Source of the DNA: Oscillospiraceae bacterium | GTDB taxonomy: Bacteria; Bacillota; Clostridia; Oscillospirales; Ruminococcaceae | Assembly: GCA_017438745.1 (NCBI GenBank) | Contig: JAFRUS010000045.1 | Span: forward strand, 1-64,000 | Length of the DNA: 64,000 bases | Direction of reading: 5' to 3' | Part shown: in pieces, positions 43,056 to 50,492 of the stretch | Layout of the letters: each line of letters opens with the position of its first letter | Position numbering within the stretch: the stretch's first letter is position 1 | Position numbers and translations under genes: made by a program | Notes under the pieces: generated by a model | What the model was told of the DNA's origin: nothing | What the model saw: the letters and a program-made list of their open reading frames with translations, nothing else | The model's database searches: none

Positions 43056-44336
43056 TTATTCGAGAGGCTGGATACCTGCATCAACAGCCCACTTGTATGT
43101 TGTAAGATACGGATCAGGAGCGACCGGATCAGTTGCATATACTTCACTGATGAGTCCGTCTGTTCCTACCTGACCGATTCGTACCGGCTTTACAAGGTGG
43201 TGGTTGTCGCCCTGGATTGTTACCTTGCCTTCAGGAGCGTCGAAGCTGATCTCGCCGGATTCAACTGCCTTGATAACCTTGTCCGGATCAAAGCTGTTTG
43301 CCTTCGTACATGCATCTGCCCAGAGATAAACAGCATCGTAAGCTGCTTCAGCAGGGTCTGATGTTACTCTTGAATCACCGAATTTTGCTTTGTATGCTGA
43401 AACGAAAGCCTTGTTCTTTTCGCCTTCAGTTGTCTGATAGTAGTTCCATGATACCATGTGACCCTTAAGTATATCAGCACCGATAGTAGCTACCTCTTCT
43501 TCAGCGATTGAGAATGACATTGTCATGTAGCTGTCACTTGTATAGTTCTTTTCGTTCATCTGTTTGAAGAATGAAACGTTACCTGTACCGTTAAGTGTGT
43601 TTACGATAACATCAGGTTTAGCAGCTTCGATCTTTGAGATTATTGCAGCGAAGTCTGTCTGATCCATGTCAGCGTATTCTTCACCAACTACTTCAAGACC
43701 TGCGTTCTTTACCTGTGCGTTGATTATCATGTTTGCTGTACGCGGGAATACATAGTCTGAACCAAGAAGGAAGAACTTCTTATATCCTTTATCGATAAGA
43801 TAATCAATAGCAGGAACTATCTGCTGGTTAGGTGCTGCACCTGTGTATACAATGTTCTTCGAAGATTCCATACCTTCATACTGTACCGGATACCACAGAA
43901 GAGCTTCATAGTCTTCAACTATCGGTTTTACTGCTTTTCGTGATGATGATGTCCAGCATCCGAAGATAGTCGCAACTTTTTCACTGTCGATAAGCTTTTC
44001 TGCCTTTGTTGCAAATGTTGACGGTTCAGAAGCACCGTCTTCTTCTGCATAGACGATCTTTTTACCAAGAACACCGCCGGAAGCATTTATTTCCTCAATG
44101 GCAAGTACTTCAGCATCTCTTACAGATTTTTCACTGATAGCCATTGCACCGGTAAGCGAATGAAGAAGACCAACCTTAACTGTTTCTTCTGATGAGGTTC
44201 CTGCTTTTGATTCACCTGCAGGAGAATCTGATGCTGAACCTCCGGAATTACCGGCCTGAGTGCCGCAGGATGTGAACATTGCAGCAGCAAGTGCTGCGGA
44301 AGACAGTACGCTAAGGAGTCTTTTAAACTTTTTCAT
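43056..44336 (-). CDS. urtA: Urea ABC transporter substrate-binding lipoprotein UrtA
   Basis: This 426-residue lipoprotein (lipobox FTSC) is of the LivJ/UrtA type. Typical UrtA stretches include GLLHSLTGAMAISEKSVRDAE, YAEEDGASEPSTFATKAEKLI, FGCWTSSSRKAVKPI and LLWYPVQYEGMESS. It should bind urea or short amides outside the membrane and hand them to UrtBC. Two perfect palindromes lie in its leader. Confidence 0.93.
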   Translation of the reverse strand: MKKFKRLLSVLSSAALAAAMFTSCGTQAGNSGGSASDSPAGESKAGTSSEETVKVGLLHSLTGAMAISEKSVRDAEVLAIEEINASGGVLGKKIVYAEEDGASEPSTFATKAEKLIDSEKVATIFGCWTSSSRKAVKPIVEDYEALLWYPVQYEGMESSKNIVYTGAAPNQQIVPAIDYLIDKGYKKFFLLGSDYVFPRTANMIINAQVKNAGLEVVGEEYADMDQTDFAAIISKIEAAKPDVIVNTLNGTGNVSFFKQMNEKNYTSDSYMTMSFSIAEEEVATIGADILKGHMVSWNYYQTTEGEKNKAFVSAYKAKFGDSRVTSDPAEAAYDAVYLWADACTKANSFDPDKVIKAVESGEISFDAPEGKVTIQGDNHHLVKPVRIGQVGTDGLISEVYATDPVAPDPYLTTYKWAVDAGIQPLE

Positions 44337-44378
44337 ATGGATTACCCTTTCTTAATATATATTGCCCTTGGCACATCA

Positions 44379-44406
44379 ACTTACATGTAAGTCTCTGAAC
44401 GTTCAG
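44379..44406. promoter_or_regulatory. Two adjacent perfect palindromes in the urtA leader
   Basis: ACTTACATGTAAGT (44379-44392) and CTGAACGTTCAG (44395-44406) are each perfect palindromes, with centres 15 bp apart. They may be operators or leader RNA hairpins. Confidence 0.45.
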
Positions 44407-44439
44407 GCGTCAGTAAAGGAAACTGTATCTTCTTTTACT

Positions 44440-44483
44440 GAAAAAAGGCCGGTTCAATGGCTTGTCTGCCATAAAACCGACCT
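44440..44483 (-). terminator. Terminator between the kinase-like gene and urtA
   Basis: The stem AGGTCGGTTTTATGGC with GCCATTGAACCGGCCT (44446-44461 with 44468-44483) is followed by a run of Ts on the minus strand. It ends or attenuates transcription before urtA. Confidence 0.75.
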
Positions 44484-44496
44484 CATTGTCGAATAT

Positions 44497-45207
44497 TCAT
44501 TTCTGTTCTCCTTCATTGAAAAGTCCGAGCTGTTTTAAAGCTTTGACGTTTTCCGGTGAACCTTTTTTGGTGATTATATCATCACCCAGCTTGATTTTCA
44601 GATACTCTATGATTACCTGTGCTGCTTTTTCAGTACCCATTCTTGCAGAATTGAGTGTCATATCGTAAAGCACGGGATTAGTCCAGTTTTCACCGCCCGT
44701 GTAATACTTGTAATAATCAGCACGGTATTTATCTGTCTGCCAGATCATTTTGTGAGCTTCATCTTCTGTAACACCAAGTCTTTCGACTATTCGTTTTACA
44801 CAATATGCTCTCGGAGCTTCAATGTAGACACTCACCGTGTTATCGTAATCTCTCAGAAGGTGGTTTGCACATTTTCCGATTATAATACACGACTGGTTCT
44901 TGGCCAGTTCTCTGATCATCTTTGATTGTATATTATAAAGGTTTACGTCGGAAAAAAAGCTTCTGTCAGTCGGTTCCACTATGTCATCCCTGTTGTTTGC
45001 TCTCATGAGCCTTTTGATAAGATGATAACCTCTCAGCTTTTCATCTACCTGAAAAAACAGATCCTTGCTTACTCCGCTGTAATTGGACGCCATCGCCAGG
45101 ATCTGACTTTCGTAACACGGAATATCAAGCAGCTTTGAAAGTTCAAGACCAACCTGTTTGCCTCCGCTTCCGAATCCTCTGGCTATCGTTATCACGTAAT
45201 TATCCAA
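44497..45207 (-). CDS. Cytidylate kinase-like family protein
   Basis: This 236-residue protein has the cytidylate-kinase-like fold (PF13189 type): P-loop-like ARGFGSGGKQVG, then SCIIIGKCANHLLRDYDNTVSVYIEAPRAYCVKRI and a lid-like TDKYRADYYKYYTG. Relatives are common next to transport and regulatory genes in Clostridia, and their substrates are unknown. It is the gene between the AraC-type regulator and urtA on the same strand, so a signalling or modification role in nitrogen control is possible but unproven. Confidence 0.8.
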   Translation of the reverse strand: MDNYVITIARGFGSGGKQVGLELSKLLDIPCYESQILAMASNYSGVSKDLFFQVDEKLRGYHLIKRLMRANNRDDIVEPTDRSFFSDVNLYNIQSKMIRELAKNQSCIIIGKCANHLLRDYDNTVSVYIEAPRAYCVKRIVERLGVTEDEAHKMIWQTDKYRADYYKYYTGGENWTNPVLYDMTLNSARMGTEKAAQVIIEYLKIKLGDDIITKKGSPENVKALKQLGLFNEGEQK

Positions 45208-45304
45208 CTTCGTCTCACCTCGTCTCTGTTTTTTCTATGCTCTGAGTATAACACAGACCGGAGAGAATGGAAACATAAAAAATCAGAAATAAAAAGATAA
45301 AAAA

Positions 45305-46066
45305 TCAGAAAACCGCTTTTTTATATTCTGTCGGAGTAGTTCCTGTGACTTCTCTGAAAATCTTCGTAAAATAGTCCCTTGATGAATATCCGAGCATATC
45401 GCTTATCTCGTATGCCTTGTAATTGTACTCTCTTATAAGTGTCTTTGCATATTCAATTTTAAGAACAGAATAGAAATGGGTAAATGATACTCCGAAATTC
45501 TGCTTGAACAGTTTTCCGAAATAGTCCTTTGATATGTTGAAACATGATGCTGCATCATCCATAGTGATGACAACATTCTCATTTTCAGAAAGATACTGAT
45601 AAAGTTTTTCTGAAAATGCATTGTCCGGCTCCACACTGAAATAGTGAAATGCCATCTTCACGCATGATCCGGATATACGGTTATATGTCTTCTCATCCAG
45701 CTTTTCCTTTGCCCGTCTGAGGACTTCGTCAAGCTTATAGCTTCTGACCGGTTTCAGTATATAGTCAAATGCTCCGAGAATAAGTCCCTGTCTTGCATAT
45801 TCAAACTCATTATAGGAACTCACGAATATAACTTCAGAATCGATACTGCCGTTTTTAATTTCACGCAGAAGATCTATTCCTCCAAGCAGCGGCATACATA
45901 TATCCGTTATTATGATATCAAACCTTTCCCTCTTAGCTGCCTCAAGTGCAAGTCTGCCGTCAGATACCTGTTCTGTAATTTCAAATCCGTTGGTATTCCA
46001 GATTTTCATTTTTGAATATGCGTATCTTACTGCATAATCATCATCAGCTATCAGTACTTTATACAT
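45305..46066 (-). CDS. AraC-type (YesN-like) response regulator
   Basis: The 253-residue protein has a receiver domain (about 1-120) with the acidic pair in IADDDYA, phosphoacceptor Asp in IITDICMP and Lys in ILKPV, followed by an AraC double helix-turn-helix (about 155-253; DDAASCFNISKDYFGKLFKQ and YEISDMLGYSSRDYFTKIFRE). It is divergent from ureABC, and both transcripts start with the same leader hairpin. It probably activates the urt and ure genes; a kinase gene closes the urt cluster at 38624. Confidence 0.88.
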   Translation of the reverse strand: MYKVLIADDDYAVRYAYSKMKIWNTNGFEITEQVSDGRLALEAAKRERFDIIITDICMPLLGGIDLLREIKNGSIDSEVIFVSSYNEFEYARQGLILGAFDYILKPVRSYKLDEVLRRAKEKLDEKTYNRISGSCVKMAFHYFSVEPDNAFSEKLYQYLSENENVVITMDDAASCFNISKDYFGKLFKQNFGVSFTHFYSVLKIEYAKTLIREYNYKAYEISDMLGYSSRDYFTKIFREVTGTTPTEYKKAVF

Positions 46067-46081
46067 AGAATGACCTCCTGA

Positions 46082-46186
46082 AAAAGAAAGGTGCTGAAAA
46101 GATATTCCGTGTATGACCGGAACGTCTTTTCAGCACCTTTGCTTAACTATATTGAAAGTATAGCATTCAACAGGTATCAAAGTCAA
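46082..46186 (-). promoter_or_regulatory. Response-regulator promoter and leader attenuator (N-leader motif)
   Basis: On the minus strand TTGACT (46181-46186), 18 bp, TATACT (46157-46162), then AAGCAAAGGTGCTGAAAAGA ... TCTTTTCAGCACCTTTC with Ts, then AGGAGG and the ATG. The hairpin is an intrinsic terminator placed in the leader. Confidence 0.75.
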
Positions 46187-46234
46187 TCGGATAATAATAC
46201 CGAATTTTTATAGTGGTTTGTCTGATTTTTTATG

Positions 46235-46333
46235 TTGAATTTGAATTTATGAATTATTATAATAGGATTATAAAATTTAAACAGCAAAGGTGCTGATGGT
46301 AATGTGAATACCTGAAGCACCTTTTGTTTTTTT
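46235..46333 (+). promoter_or_regulatory. ureABC promoter and leader attenuator (N-leader motif)
   Basis: TTGAAT (46235-46240), 17 bp, TATAAT (46258-46263). The leader reads CAGCAAAGGTGCTGATGG ... TGAAGCACCTTTTGTTTTTTT (46283-46332), a terminator directly before the GGAGG of ureA. It faces the regulator leader across a short divergent region. Confidence 0.75.
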
Positions 46334-46348
46334 CGGAGGATGAATAAA

Positions 46349-46651
46349 ATGAGATTATCACCAAGAGAAATGGAAAAGCTTATGCTGCATACTGCCGGTG
46401 AGCTTGCAAAGCAGCGAAAGGCAGACGGGCTTAAGCTGAATTATGTGGAAGCAGAAGCATTTATCACGTCCGAACTTATGGAACTTGCAAGGCGCGGAAA
46501 GACAGTACGTGAACTTATGGAACTCGGAACTACTCTTCTTAAAAAAGATGAGTGCATGGAAGGAGTTCCGGAAATGATACCGGAAGTACAGATAGAAGCA
46601 ACATTTGATGACGGTACAAAACTTGTTACTGTACACGAACCGATCAGATAA
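46349..46651 (+). CDS. ureA: Urease gamma subunit
   Basis: This protein of about 100 residues has [20 protein letters not shown] at its start, [13 protein letters not shown] and the C-terminal [15 protein letters not shown] typical of UreA. ATG 46349 is 9 bases after GGAGG and gives the usual family N-terminus; an ATG 9 bases earlier overlaps the ribosome site. First gene of ureABC. Confidence 0.95.
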   Translation: MRLSPREMEKLMLHTAGELAKQRKADGLKLNYVEAEAFITSELMELARRGKTVRELMELGTTLLKKDECMEGVPEMIPEVQIEATFDDGTKLVTVHEPIR

Positions 46652-46665
46652 GGAGTGATTACATT

Positions 46666-47028
46666 ATGGTACCAGGCGAATTCATTGCAGGAAGCTCTGA
46701 AGTAATAATCAATGAAGGATATGCTGTTAAAACGATAAGCGTAAAAAATACAGGCGACAGACCAATACAGGTTGGTTCGCACTTTCATTTCTTTGAAGCC
46801 AACCGTTTTCTTTCATTTGACCGCAGCGAAGCCTTCGGATACAGACTTGACATACCGTCCGGAACGGCTGTACGCTTTGAACCGGGTGATACAAAGGAAG
46901 TTCAGCTTGTAGAGATAGCAGGCAACAAACGTATAAAGGGACTCAATTCTCTGACTGATGCACAGGCAGTTCCGGCAACGCTTAATGCTTCACTGAAGAA
47001 AGCAGAACTGAAAAATTTTATATATTAA
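46666..47028 (+). CDS. ureB: Urease beta subunit
   Basis: This 120-residue protein has the UreB landmarks [25 protein letters not shown] and [28 protein letters not shown]. It is 14 bases after ureA. It packs with UreA and UreC in the urease trimer. Confidence 0.95.
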   Translation: MVPGEFIAGSSEVIINEGYAVKTISVKNTGDRPIQVGSHFHFFEANRFLSFDRSEAFGYRLDIPSGTAVRFEPGDTKEVQLVEIAGNKRIKGLNSLTDAQAVPATLNASLKKAELKNFIY

Positions 47029-47043
47029 AGAAGGATAGCCATA

Positions 47044-48762
47044 ATGAAAAAGATAGATAAGAAAGAATACATTTCAATGTACGGCCCTACCACAGGCGAC
47101 AAGGTACGTCTCGGTGATACCGACCTGTTCATTGAGGTTGAAAAGGATTATACGGTTTACGGCGACGAAATGAAGTTCGGCGGCGGAAAGACAATACGTG
47201 ACGGAATGGGTCAGAAGTCTGATATCACAAATGCAGGCGGTGCCCTTGACACACTCATAACCAATGCACTAATTCTTGATTACTGGGGCGTTGTAAAAGC
47301 AGATATAGGAATAAAAGACGGAAAGATCGCCGGAATAGGAAAAGCAGGTAACCCTGATATAATGGACGGTGTGTCACCGGATCTTGTAGTCGGCGCAGGA
47401 ACAGAAGTTATCGCCGGCGAAGGAATGATAGTTACTGCAGGAGGTATAGACACCCATGTACATTACATTTGTCCTCAGCAGGTAGAGACTTCCCTGTATT
47501 CAGGCATGACAACAATGATCGGAGGCGGTACAGGTCCGGCTGTCGGAACTTTTGCTACGACCTGTACACCGGGCGTATTCAACATCCACAGAATGCTTGA
47601 AGCGGCTGAGGAGTTCCCGATGAACTTCGGATTTTTCGGAAAGGCTAACTGTTCTTCAGAAGAACCACTTGCCGAACAGATAGAAGCAGGCGCTGTCGGA
47701 CTTAAGCTTCATGAGGACTGGGGTTCAACTCCGGCGGCCATCGATACTAGTCTGAGAGTAGCTGACAAGTACGATGTTCAGATAACCATTCATACCGATA
47801 CACTGAATGAAGCCGGCTACTTTGAATCTACAAGAGATGCTATCGCCGGAAGAGCGATCCATACTTATCATACAGAAGGTGCAGGAGGCGGCCATGCTCC
47901 TGATATCATCAAGGCAGCCGGACTTCCGAATGTAATGCCATCATCAACAAGTCCGACGATGCCTTTTGCCAAAAACACTATTGACGAGCACCTTGACATG
48001 ATCATGGTATGTCATCATCTTGATCCGAACCTTCCTGAAGATCTTGCTTTTGCAAAATCAAGAATACGTTACGGAACACTTGCTGCTGAGGATATACTTC
48101 ATGATATGGGCGCAATTTCAATACTCAATTCTGATTCACAGGCAATGGGACGTCCTGCTGAAGTTATTACCCGTGCATGGCAGTGTGCTGACAAGATGAA
48201 AAAGCAGCGCGGACAGCTTGAAGAAGCTAAGGGCATTGACAATGATAATTTCCGTGCAAGACGTTATGTAGCTAAATACACTATCAACCCTGCTATAGCT
48301 CACGGAATTTCTGAATATCTTGGTTCCATTGAAAAAGGAAAGATAGCTGATCTTGTTTTATGGGATCCGAGATTTTTCGGAGTAAAACCGGATATGGTCG
48401 TAAAGGGCGGATTTGTTGTTGCCGCTAAAATGGGCGACGCAAACGCATCAATACCAACTCCTGAACCGGTAATCCTCAGAAAAATGTGGGGAGCATACGG
48501 AAAAGCAAGAAGCACTACATCAACTACTTTCGTAAGCAAGGCTGCATTTGATGCAGGAATAAAGGAAAAACTCGGCCTTGAAAAGAATGTTCTTCCAGTA
48601 AAGAACTGCCGAAATGTCGGTAAAAAAGATATGATACTTAACGATGCGACCCCTCAGATAGAGGTGGATCCTGAAACATATATGGTAAAGATAAACGGAG
48701 TTCAGGTAGACAGCACACCTTCAGAAACTCTCCCTCTTTGCCGCAGATATTATCTTTTCTGA
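47044..48762 (+). CDS. ureC: Urease alpha (catalytic) subunit
   Basis: The 572-residue subunit hydrolyses urea at a dinickel site. The ligands are intact: the HxH in [13 protein letters not shown], the carbamylated Lys in GLKLHEDWG, His in ITIHTDTLN and [15 protein letters not shown], the catalytic His in MVCHHLDP and Asp in [11 protein letters not shown]. Length is normal. No ureD, E, F or G gene follows; the nickel-insertion genes must lie elsewhere. A GC-rich hairpin follows the stop. Confidence 0.96.
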   Translation: MKKIDKKEYISMYGPTTGDKVRLGDTDLFIEVEKDYTVYGDEMKFGGGKTIRDGMGQKSDITNAGGALDTLITNALILDYWGVVKADIGIKDGKIAGIGKAGNPDIMDGVSPDLVVGAGTEVIAGEGMIVTAGGIDTHVHYICPQQVETSLYSGMTTMIGGGTGPAVGTFATTCTPGVFNIHRMLEAAEEFPMNFGFFGKANCSSEEPLAEQIEAGAVGLKLHEDWGSTPAAIDTSLRVADKYDVQITIHTDTLNEAGYFESTRDAIAGRAIHTYHTEGAGGGHAPDIIKAAGLPNVMPSSTSPTMPFAKNTIDEHLDMIMVCHHLDPNLPEDLAFAKSRIRYGTLAAEDILHDMGAISILNSDSQAMGRPAEVITRAWQCADKMKKQRGQLEEAKGIDNDNFRARRYVAKYTINPAIAHGISEYLGSIEKGKIADLVLWDPRFFGVKPDMVVKGGFVVAAKMGDANASIPTPEPVILRKMWGAYGKARSTTSTTFVSKAAFDAGIKEKLGLEKNVLPVKNCRNVGKKDMILNDATPQIEVDPETYMVKINGVQVDSTPSETLPLCRRYYLF

Positions 48763-48790
48763 AACATCCTCTTATTAAATTTAACTTGAA

Positions 48791-48825
48791 CGGCGGCGGT
48801 GTGTCTTTACGATGCACCGCCGCTG
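48791..48825 (+). terminator. Hairpin after ureC
   Basis: GCGGCGGTG-TGTCTTTACGATG-CACCGCCGC. The same loop sequence occurs in the terminator of serpin 3 at 57214. The T-tract is weak. Confidence 0.55.
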
Positions 48826-48852
48826 CATTATCCGGAAGTCAGAATTCATATA

Positions 48853-48939
48853 TTGACAAGTATAACGACATTGTGCTATACTATCAACATAGTTTGAAAG
48901 CAACGGTGCTGATGTGAACATCAGTGCCGTTATTTTTTT
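48853..48939 (+). promoter_or_regulatory. Promoter and leader attenuator of the membrane-HAD gene (N-leader motif)
   Basis: TTGACA (48853-48858), 18 bp, TATACT (48877-48882), then AAGCAACGGTGCTGATG-TGAA-CATCAGTGCCGTTATTTTTTT (48898-48938) directly before the GAGGTGAT ribosome site. From TATACT onward it closely resembles the response-regulator promoter. Confidence 0.75.
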
Positions 48940-48951
48940 GAGGTGATACAT

Positions 48952-50217
48952 ATGCAAAGAACGCGAAAGTTTCCTCCTATAGGCGGAAGAATAATAAAAT
49001 CTGCTGTTTCAGTGGCTTTGTGTATGCTTGTCTATCATCTTCGTACTCTGCTGCCGGTCGGAAACGGGATACCGTTTTACAGCGCACTTGCAGCACTGTG
49101 GTGCCTTCAGCCTTATCACGATACAACAAAGAAGAATGCATGGCAGCGAACAATAGGTACGATGACAGGGGCTTTGTACGGGCTGCTGTTTCTGTTATTA
49201 CTACGAGCTTCCGGTCTTACCGAACCGGTCATCGTCTATCTTCTGGCATCTGTCTTCATTATACCCGTCATTTATACGACAGTCGTGCTGAACAGGCGTA
49301 ATGCCGCTTTCTTTTCCTGCGTTGTATTCTTAAGCATTTCGCTGACACATTCACTTGACGACGATCCGTTCCTGTTTGTTCTTAACAGGGTGCTTGATAC
49401 CTTTATAGGCATTGGAATAGCGATTGCAGTCAACAACTTCCGGCTGCCGGTGAAACACGACAGAAATACTCTTTATGTCAGCGGTATCGATGATGTGCTT
49501 GTTTCCGAAGCAAATCAGTACAGCAAGGTGGAACTTAACAGGCTCATCGAATCGGGAGTAAAGTTCACCATATCAACTATACACACACCGGCTGAGGTAA
49601 TTTCACTTATGGATGGTGTGCATCTTGAATTTCCGGTCATAGTGATGGACGGTGCTGCTATGTACGATATAAAAGAAAAAGAATACATCGAGACCAAATG
49701 CCTGTCTCCGGAAATATGCAGGAAAGCCGAAAACATCATCACGGAGAACGGTCTGCACTGTTTTGTGAACACGCTTTACGATCATTCGCTTATGATATTT
49801 TACGGTGAACTTAAAAATCCTGCTGAAAAGGACCTGTTTGAAACGCACAGGTCTTCTCCGTACAGGAACTATATCCGCAAGACATACAGGCACTATGACA
49901 GCTCCGAGCAGATCATATATCTGACAGTCCTTGCTGAAAAGGAAAAAATACTTCGCCTTGAGAAAGATCTTGAGGAACAGTTAGGAATGTTCGTCCGTGT
50001 CACCGTATATCCTTCGGTATATGATGATTATCTGTATCTGAAAGTGTATTCCCCGTTTGCATCCAAACAGGAAATGCTCAAAAAGCTATGGTCACATACT
50101 GACACTGAGCGCATAGTTACAATAGGCAGTATCAGGGAAAAGTATGACGTTTACATCGGTGACGGCGGAGGCAACGCTACGATCAAAAAACTGAAAAAGC
50201 TGGCCCTTCACAGCTGA
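48952..50217 (+). CDS. FUSC/aromatic-exporter-like membrane domain fused to HAD hydrolase
   Basis: The protein has about 421 residues. The N-terminal half (about 1-165) has five or six membrane helices of the FUSC/ArAE type (IIKSAVSVALCMLVYHL; YHDTTKKNAWQRTIGTMTGALYGL). The C-terminal half (about 175-421) is Cof-type HAD-like (YVSGIDDVLVSE...; VIVMDGAAMYD; GDGGGNATIKKLKKLA). The first HAD motif reads GIDDVL in place of DxDGTL, and the last motif GDGGGNATI is close to GDGxND, so catalysis is uncertain. Start ATG 48952 follows GAGGTGA. The shared leader suggests nitrogen control. Confidence 0.8.
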   Translation: MQRTRKFPPIGGRIIKSAVSVALCMLVYHLRTLLPVGNGIPFYSALAALWCLQPYHDTTKKNAWQRTIGTMTGALYGLLFLLLLRASGLTEPVIVYLLASVFIIPVIYTTVVLNRRNAAFFSCVVFLSISLTHSLDDDPFLFVLNRVLDTFIGIGIAIAVNNFRLPVKHDRNTLYVSGIDDVLVSEANQYSKVELNRLIESGVKFTISTIHTPAEVISLMDGVHLEFPVIVMDGAAMYDIKEKEYIETKCLSPEICRKAENIITENGLHCFVNTLYDHSLMIFYGELKNPAEKDLFETHRSSPYRNYIRKTYRHYDSSEQIIYLTVLAEKEKILRLEKDLEEQLGMFVRVTVYPSVYDDYLYLKVYSPFASKQEMLKKLWSHTDTERIVTIGSIREKYDVYIGDGGGNATIKKLKKLALHS

Positions 50218-50295
50218 GGTGCATTAAATGTTCTGCGGCTTGCTCATATTCTTTGTAACACTTTACAAAGTTAAATCGTAAAACATCGATAAGCA

Positions 50296-50390
50296 TTGAC
50301 AGCAGCCGTTAAATATGATAGTATGATTATGACGAAACAAGCAAAGGCGCTTACTCCACAAAGGAGTTAAGTGCCTTTTTGTTTTGTAAG
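50296..50390 (+). promoter_or_regulatory. Promoter and first leader attenuator of the ATP-grasp operon (N-leader motif)
   Basis: TTGACA (50296-50301), 17 bp, TAGTAT (50319-50324), then AAGCAAAGGCGCTTACTCC ... GGAGTTAAGTGCCTTTTTGTTTT (50339-50387). The terminator hairpin stands near the transcript start. Confidence 0.75.
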
Positions 50391-50412
50391 AATAATTAAA
50401 ATTGTAATACCA

Positions 50413-50462
50413 CATAAGCAAAGGTGCTTGATCCTTCGGAGTACAGCGCCTTTTTTCTTTTG
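50413..50462 (+). promoter_or_regulatory. Second, tandem leader attenuator of the ATP-grasp operon
   Basis: ATAAGCAAAGGTGCTTGATCC-TTC-GGAGTACAGCGCCTTTTTTCTTTT begins about 25 bases after the first attenuator, with no promoter of its own seen. Two identical-type attenuators in series are unusual. Confidence 0.7.
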
Positions 50463-50492
50463 GTAAAAACAGTTCGGAACGGAGTGATAGAA

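Noticed and set aside
43056..44336. Branched-chain amino acid transporter instead of urea transporter
   Set aside because: The five genes fit the Liv family too, but the UrtA-specific stretches, the UrtD signature variant and the adjacent ureABC favour urea.
46082..46333. The leader hairpins as ordinary intrinsic terminators of upstream genes
   Set aside because: They stand downstream of good promoters and directly before ribosome sites of the following genes, with no gene ending just before them, so a leader role fits better.
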